DNA of 64,000 bases from RAM1 sp943372515 (lineage in GTDB: Bacteria; Pseudomonadota; Gammaproteobacteria; Burkholderiales; Burkholderiaceae_C): assembly GCA_943372515.1 (NCBI GenBank), contig CALRYY010000012.1:1-64000 (forward strand). Direction: 5' to 3'. Shown here piece by piece: positions 61,481-64,000 of the stretch (its first letter is position 1; the number at the start of each line of letters is the position of its first letter). The translations under genes and the position numbers were made by a program. The notes under the pieces are model-generated. The model was given only the letters and a program-made list of their open reading frames with translations, ran no database searches and was not told the DNA's origin.

Positions 61481-61859
61481 GAAATGGGGTGGGTTGAGAG
61501 TTTTTCTTAAGGTCAACTGTCGAAACATGCCTTAAGTCATTGATTCACAAACGATTTGATCTGGATTCAGTGTTTCTGTGGATAACTTTGTTGATATCCT
61601 GACGTGACTGGCTCGGAGCCCTTGAAAATCAAGGCTTTGGCTAATTTGCCTCCAAAAAAAGCAAACTGATAAGCCTATATAAATCAACCACTTGCGTGCG
61701 CTATTGGATTCATAGCAAGGTGGGCTGCGAGTACGGATTTTTTGCGCGCCGCAGCACAGCTTTTGTGCATAAGTCAAGCTCGCTGGCAAAGTTTTTGCTG
61801 GGAGCTTGACCTAGGGTACTCCCTGATGACGGGCCTGTCACGGTTCTGTCATGGCCCGT
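61481..61859. promoter_or_regulatory. 379-bp A/T-rich priA upstream region with DnaA-box-like sites
   Basis: No convincing gene. TGTGGATAA at 61577-61585 is the reverse complement of the perfect DnaA box TTATCCACA; TGTGCATAA at 61764-61772 fits TTATNCACA, same orientation; TGATTCACA at 61541-61549 has one mismatch on the other strand. A hairpin ACGGGCC/GGCCCGT (61829-61859) just after the hemE stop, without a T-run, could be a weak terminator. The rest is A/T-rich and probably includes the priA promoter. Confidence 0.55.
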
Positions 61860-62948
61860 TCAGGTTCGCATCTGGCGCGAATGCGTATGCACGGCTTCGA
61901 CCAGTGCCGTGACGTGTTCGGGCGGGGTGTGCTGGCTGATGCCATGGCCCAGATTGAAGATGTGGCCCGCCCCGGCACCGTCGCCCCGGTGCGGCGCGCC
62001 AAAGGCGTTCAGCACCTTGCGGGCCTCTGCAGCCACCTGCTCGGGCGCGGCAAACAGCACGTTGGGGTCCAGGTTGCCCTGCAGGGCATGGGTATCGCCG
62101 ACCAGTGCGCGCGCCTGCGCCAGGTTCACCGTCCAGTCCAGGCCCAGCACCTCGCAGTCCAGCGCCTGCATCTGCTTGAGCCACTGGCCGCCGCCTTTGG
62201 TGAACACGATGCGAGGGATCTTCACGCCGTCGTGCTCGCGCTTGATCTGTGCCAGCACGCGCGCCGTGTAGGCCAGGCTGAAGGCCTGGAACGCGCCGTC
62301 GGCCAGCACGCCGCCCCAGCTGTCAAAAATCATCACGGCCTGGGCGCCGGCGTCGATCTGCGCGTTCAGGTAGGCAGCCACGGCGTCAGCATTGATGGCC
62401 AGCATGTGGTGCATGAGGTCGGGGCGGCTGTACAGCATGGTCTTGACCAGGCGGTAGTCGTCCGAGCCCGCGCCTTCGACCATGTAGCACGCCAGCGTCC
62501 AGGGGCTGCCTGAAAAGCCGATCAGCGGCACGCGGCCGTTGAGCGCGCGGCGGATCGATGTGACTGCGTCAAACACGTACTTGAGCTTGTTGAGGTCAGG
62601 CACCTGCAGCGCCTTGACGGCGGCTTCGTCGCGCACGGGGGAGGCGAACTTCGGGCCCTCGCCCAATGCAAAGCTCAGGCCCAGGCCCATGGCGTCAGGC
62701 ACGGTCAGGATGTCGCTGAACAGGATGGCCGCGTCCAGCGGGTAGCGCTCAAGCGGCTGCAGCGTGACTTCGGTCGCGTAATCGGTGTTGGTGGCCAGGC
62801 CCATGAAGCTGCCAGCCTGTGCGCGCGTGGCACGGTACTCAGGCAGGTAGCGCCCGGCCTGGCGCATCAACCAGATGGGGGTGTGGGGGGTGGCAAGGCG
62901 CCAGCAGGCGCGCAGGAAGGTGTCGTTTTGAAGGGGTGCGAAGCTCAT
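61860..62948 (-). CDS. hemE: uroporphyrinogen decarboxylase
   Basis: 362 residues. PIWLMRQAGRYLPEYR and LFSDILTVPDAMGLGLSF signatures, GFSGSPWTLACYMVEG, and the HFDSWGG-like IFDSWGGVLA. Decarboxylates uroporphyrinogen III in haem synthesis. Last minus-strand gene before the priA upstream region. Confidence 0.97.
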   Translation of the reverse strand: MSFAPLQNDTFLRACWRLATPHTPIWLMRQAGRYLPEYRATRAQAGSFMGLATNTDYATEVTLQPLERYPLDAAILFSDILTVPDAMGLGLSFALGEGPKFASPVRDEAAVKALQVPDLNKLKYVFDAVTSIRRALNGRVPLIGFSGSPWTLACYMVEGAGSDDYRLVKTMLYSRPDLMHHMLAINADAVAAYLNAQIDAGAQAVMIFDSWGGVLADGAFQAFSLAYTARVLAQIKREHDGVKIPRIVFTKGGGQWLKQMQALDCEVLGLDWTVNLAQARALVGDTHALQGNLDPNVLFAAPEQVAAEARKVLNAFGAPHRGDGAGAGHIFNLGHGISQHTPPEHVTALVEAVHTHSRQMRT

Positions 62949-62992
62949 GTGCTTATTGTGGCAGGCGGATCAGTGGGACATCAGTGGGGCAT

Positions 62993-63934
62993 TTACGGGG
63001 TAAGCCCGGCAATTTCGGCAAAAGCGCCCAGCGCGTCCTTCATGAGCTTGCGCGCTTTCTCGCTGGCGTGCTGCATGCGGCCAAAGTCGTGCGTCATGCG
63101 CGGCGCGCCAAAGAATTCGCAGCGCGCGCCCACCATGCGAAGCCAGTCGTGCAACTGGATCGCGTCGTCGTGCGCCACGTCCTGCTCGGCCGCCAGCAGC
63201 ACAGTGACCGGCGGGTTGTCGATGGGGGCATTGCCATGCATCAGCACGGCGCGTTCGTCCCACAAATCCCACTGGCCGTGCAAAAAGCCGTGCCAGGCGC
63301 GGATGGCGTCGGTGCGCGAGAACACGGGCGACGACGCGCACCGGATGTAGCTGGCGGAGTTGAAGTCGGGCTTGACCAGCGGGCACAGGCCCAGCACCGC
63401 ATCCACGCTGCCCGGCTGCAGGCGGGCCAGGCGCCACGCGGCCTGCAGCGCGGCATGCCCGCCGCTGCCGTCGCCGCCCACCAGCAGCCGCGCGGGCCGC
63501 ACGCCCAGCTTGGTGCGGCCTTCCAGCAGTGTGCGCAGCGCCAGCAACGCCGATTCGCTGCTTTGCAGCAGCGGGTTGCCCGTGGCGGCCGGCAGTTGCA
63601 CGCAGGCCACCGCCACGCCCAGGTCATGCGCCAGCTGGCGACACAGGCCGTCGTGGGTGTCCAGGTCGCCCGCTGCCCAGCCGCCGCCCACAAACCAGGC
63701 CATCAGCACGGGCGCCTGCGCGCCGGTGGGCCAGTGCATGCGTGCGGGCAGCGGCTTGCCGCCGGGGCGCAGCTTGAAGTCGCCGCTGGTCACGGGCACC
63801 AGCACTGACGGCAGGCGGCGCGACGCGGCGGCATAACGCTGCACCTGCGCGGCCATGTCGGTGGGGTCGCGCGGCGGCGGCAGCTCGCGTTGCAGCTGGT
63901 CGATGAAGTCGTGCAGGTCGGGGTCGATTTGCAT
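62993..63934 (-). CDS. HSL-type alpha/beta hydrolase with altered catalytic motifs
   Basis: 313 residues. Overall hormone-sensitive-lipase pattern, but the HGGG oxyanion motif reads VGGGW (82-86) and the nucleophile motif GDSAGG reads GDGSGG (154-159), placing Gly156 where the Ser should be with Ser157 next to it. The Asp region (EQDVAHDD) and a His (MTHDF) remain. Either an unusual active site or a non-catalytic relative. Lies between a Cys/Met-type gene and hemE on the minus strand. Confidence 0.75.
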   Translation of the reverse strand: MQIDPDLHDFIDQLQRELPPPRDPTDMAAQVQRYAAASRRLPSVLVPVTSGDFKLRPGGKPLPARMHWPTGAQAPVLMAWFVGGGWAAGDLDTHDGLCRQLAHDLGVAVACVQLPAATGNPLLQSSESALLALRTLLEGRTKLGVRPARLLVGGDGSGGHAALQAAWRLARLQPGSVDAVLGLCPLVKPDFNSASYIRCASSPVFSRTDAIRAWHGFLHGQWDLWDERAVLMHGNAPIDNPPVTVLLAAEQDVAHDDAIQLHDWLRMVGARCEFFGAPRMTHDFGRMQHASEKARKLMKDALGAFAEIAGLTP

Positions 63935-63949
63935 GGCGGGGCAGTCGTT

Positions 63950-64000
63950 CTATACGGCGCGGCGCAACGCCTGGTCGATGTCCCACAGGATGTCGTCGGC
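63950..64000 (-). CDS. C-terminal fragment of a gene running off the right edge
   Basis: Sixteen codons and the TAG: the tail reads ADDILWDIDQALRRAV. This is similar in style to the end of Cys/Met-metabolism PLP enzymes (cystathionine beta-lyase or sulfhydrylase: GLE-x-ADD-x(4)-D-x-x-x-AL). Too short to be sure. Ends 15 bp before the hydrolase start on the same strand. Confidence 0.35.
   Translation of the reverse strand, partial: ADDILWDIDQALRRAV

Noticed and set aside
61532..61789. 85-codon minus-strand frame in the priA upstream region
   Set aside because: No ribosome site or domain, composition unlike coding DNA of this genome, and it covers the DnaA-box and probable promoter sequences.
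61481..61859. Possible chromosomal origin because of DnaA boxes and A/T richness
   Set aside because: dnaA, dnaN, rpmH or gyrB are not adjacent and only two perfect boxes were found; a DnaA-regulated promoter or titration site is more likely.

Overview
The window is a dense, high-GC stretch of bacterial chromosome. Gene content and gene order point to a betaproteobacterium, most likely a member of the Comamonadaceae (Acidovorax-like). Evidence is the strong G/C third-position codon bias, a regulatory-type PTS (IIA-HPr-EI without a sugar permease), the dat-DUF493-lipB-lipA cluster, gatCAB next to mreBCD-mrdA, tandem pilT-pilU, a PutA without a DNA-binding domain beside a divergent Lrp regulator, and a dispersed palindromic intergenic repeat. 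No tRNA, rRNA, CRISPR array, insertion sequence or prophage was recognised.

Layout. 1-6.4 kb: end of a DUF4197 gene, a CoA-transferase/hydrolase pair, a lipoprotein-MFS pair and the PTS operon. 6.4-12 kb (minus strand): lipoate and D-amino-acid genes followed by an AraC regulator and an exporter, plus two small membrane proteins. 12.1-19.5 kb: complete ATP synthase operon atpIBEFHAGDC, ending in a strong bidirectional terminator. 19.5-23.8 kb: LemA/TPM cluster and three plus-strand genes. 23.8-28.3 kb: rod-shape operon mreBCD-mrdA (minus). 28.5-31.7 kb: gatCAB. 32-38.1 kb: pyrE, xth, a BciA-like reductase, phospholipase A and Rep helicase. 38.2-47.5 kb: metabolic genes (AEC transporter, class V aminotransferase, biotin-carrier/carboxyltransferase fusion, ReAII-type asparaginase, putA and its Lrp regulator). 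47.5-51.4 kb: yggS, pilT, pilU and a beta-hydroxyacid dehydrogenase. 51.4-59.4 kb: dolP-diaA, an unfamiliar three-gene block, then yraN and rsmI. 59.4-64 kb: priA, hemE and an atypical hydrolase.

Most distinctive points. (1) The yraN-diaA-dolP cluster, contiguous in other proteobacteria, is split by about 5.5 kb. The inserted block encodes a winged-helix protein of unknown family, an orphan degenerate histidine-kinase-type ATPase domain, and an 1128-residue SARP-STAND-helical-repeat regulator, all on one strand. This is the best candidate for an undescribed signalling system here. (2) Four copies of one about 75-bp multi-hairpin repeat all lie between genes inside operons, two of them in the ATP synthase operon (after atpE and before atpC). 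(3) pyrE and xth are divergent with 10 bp between start codons and appear to share one palindromic Shine-Dalgarno sequence. (4) A different about 55-bp inverted-repeat pair sits between the convergent gatB and pyrE genes.

All functional calls come from reading motifs and recalling protein families; no database search was run. Start codons are by inspection and are flagged where uncertain.
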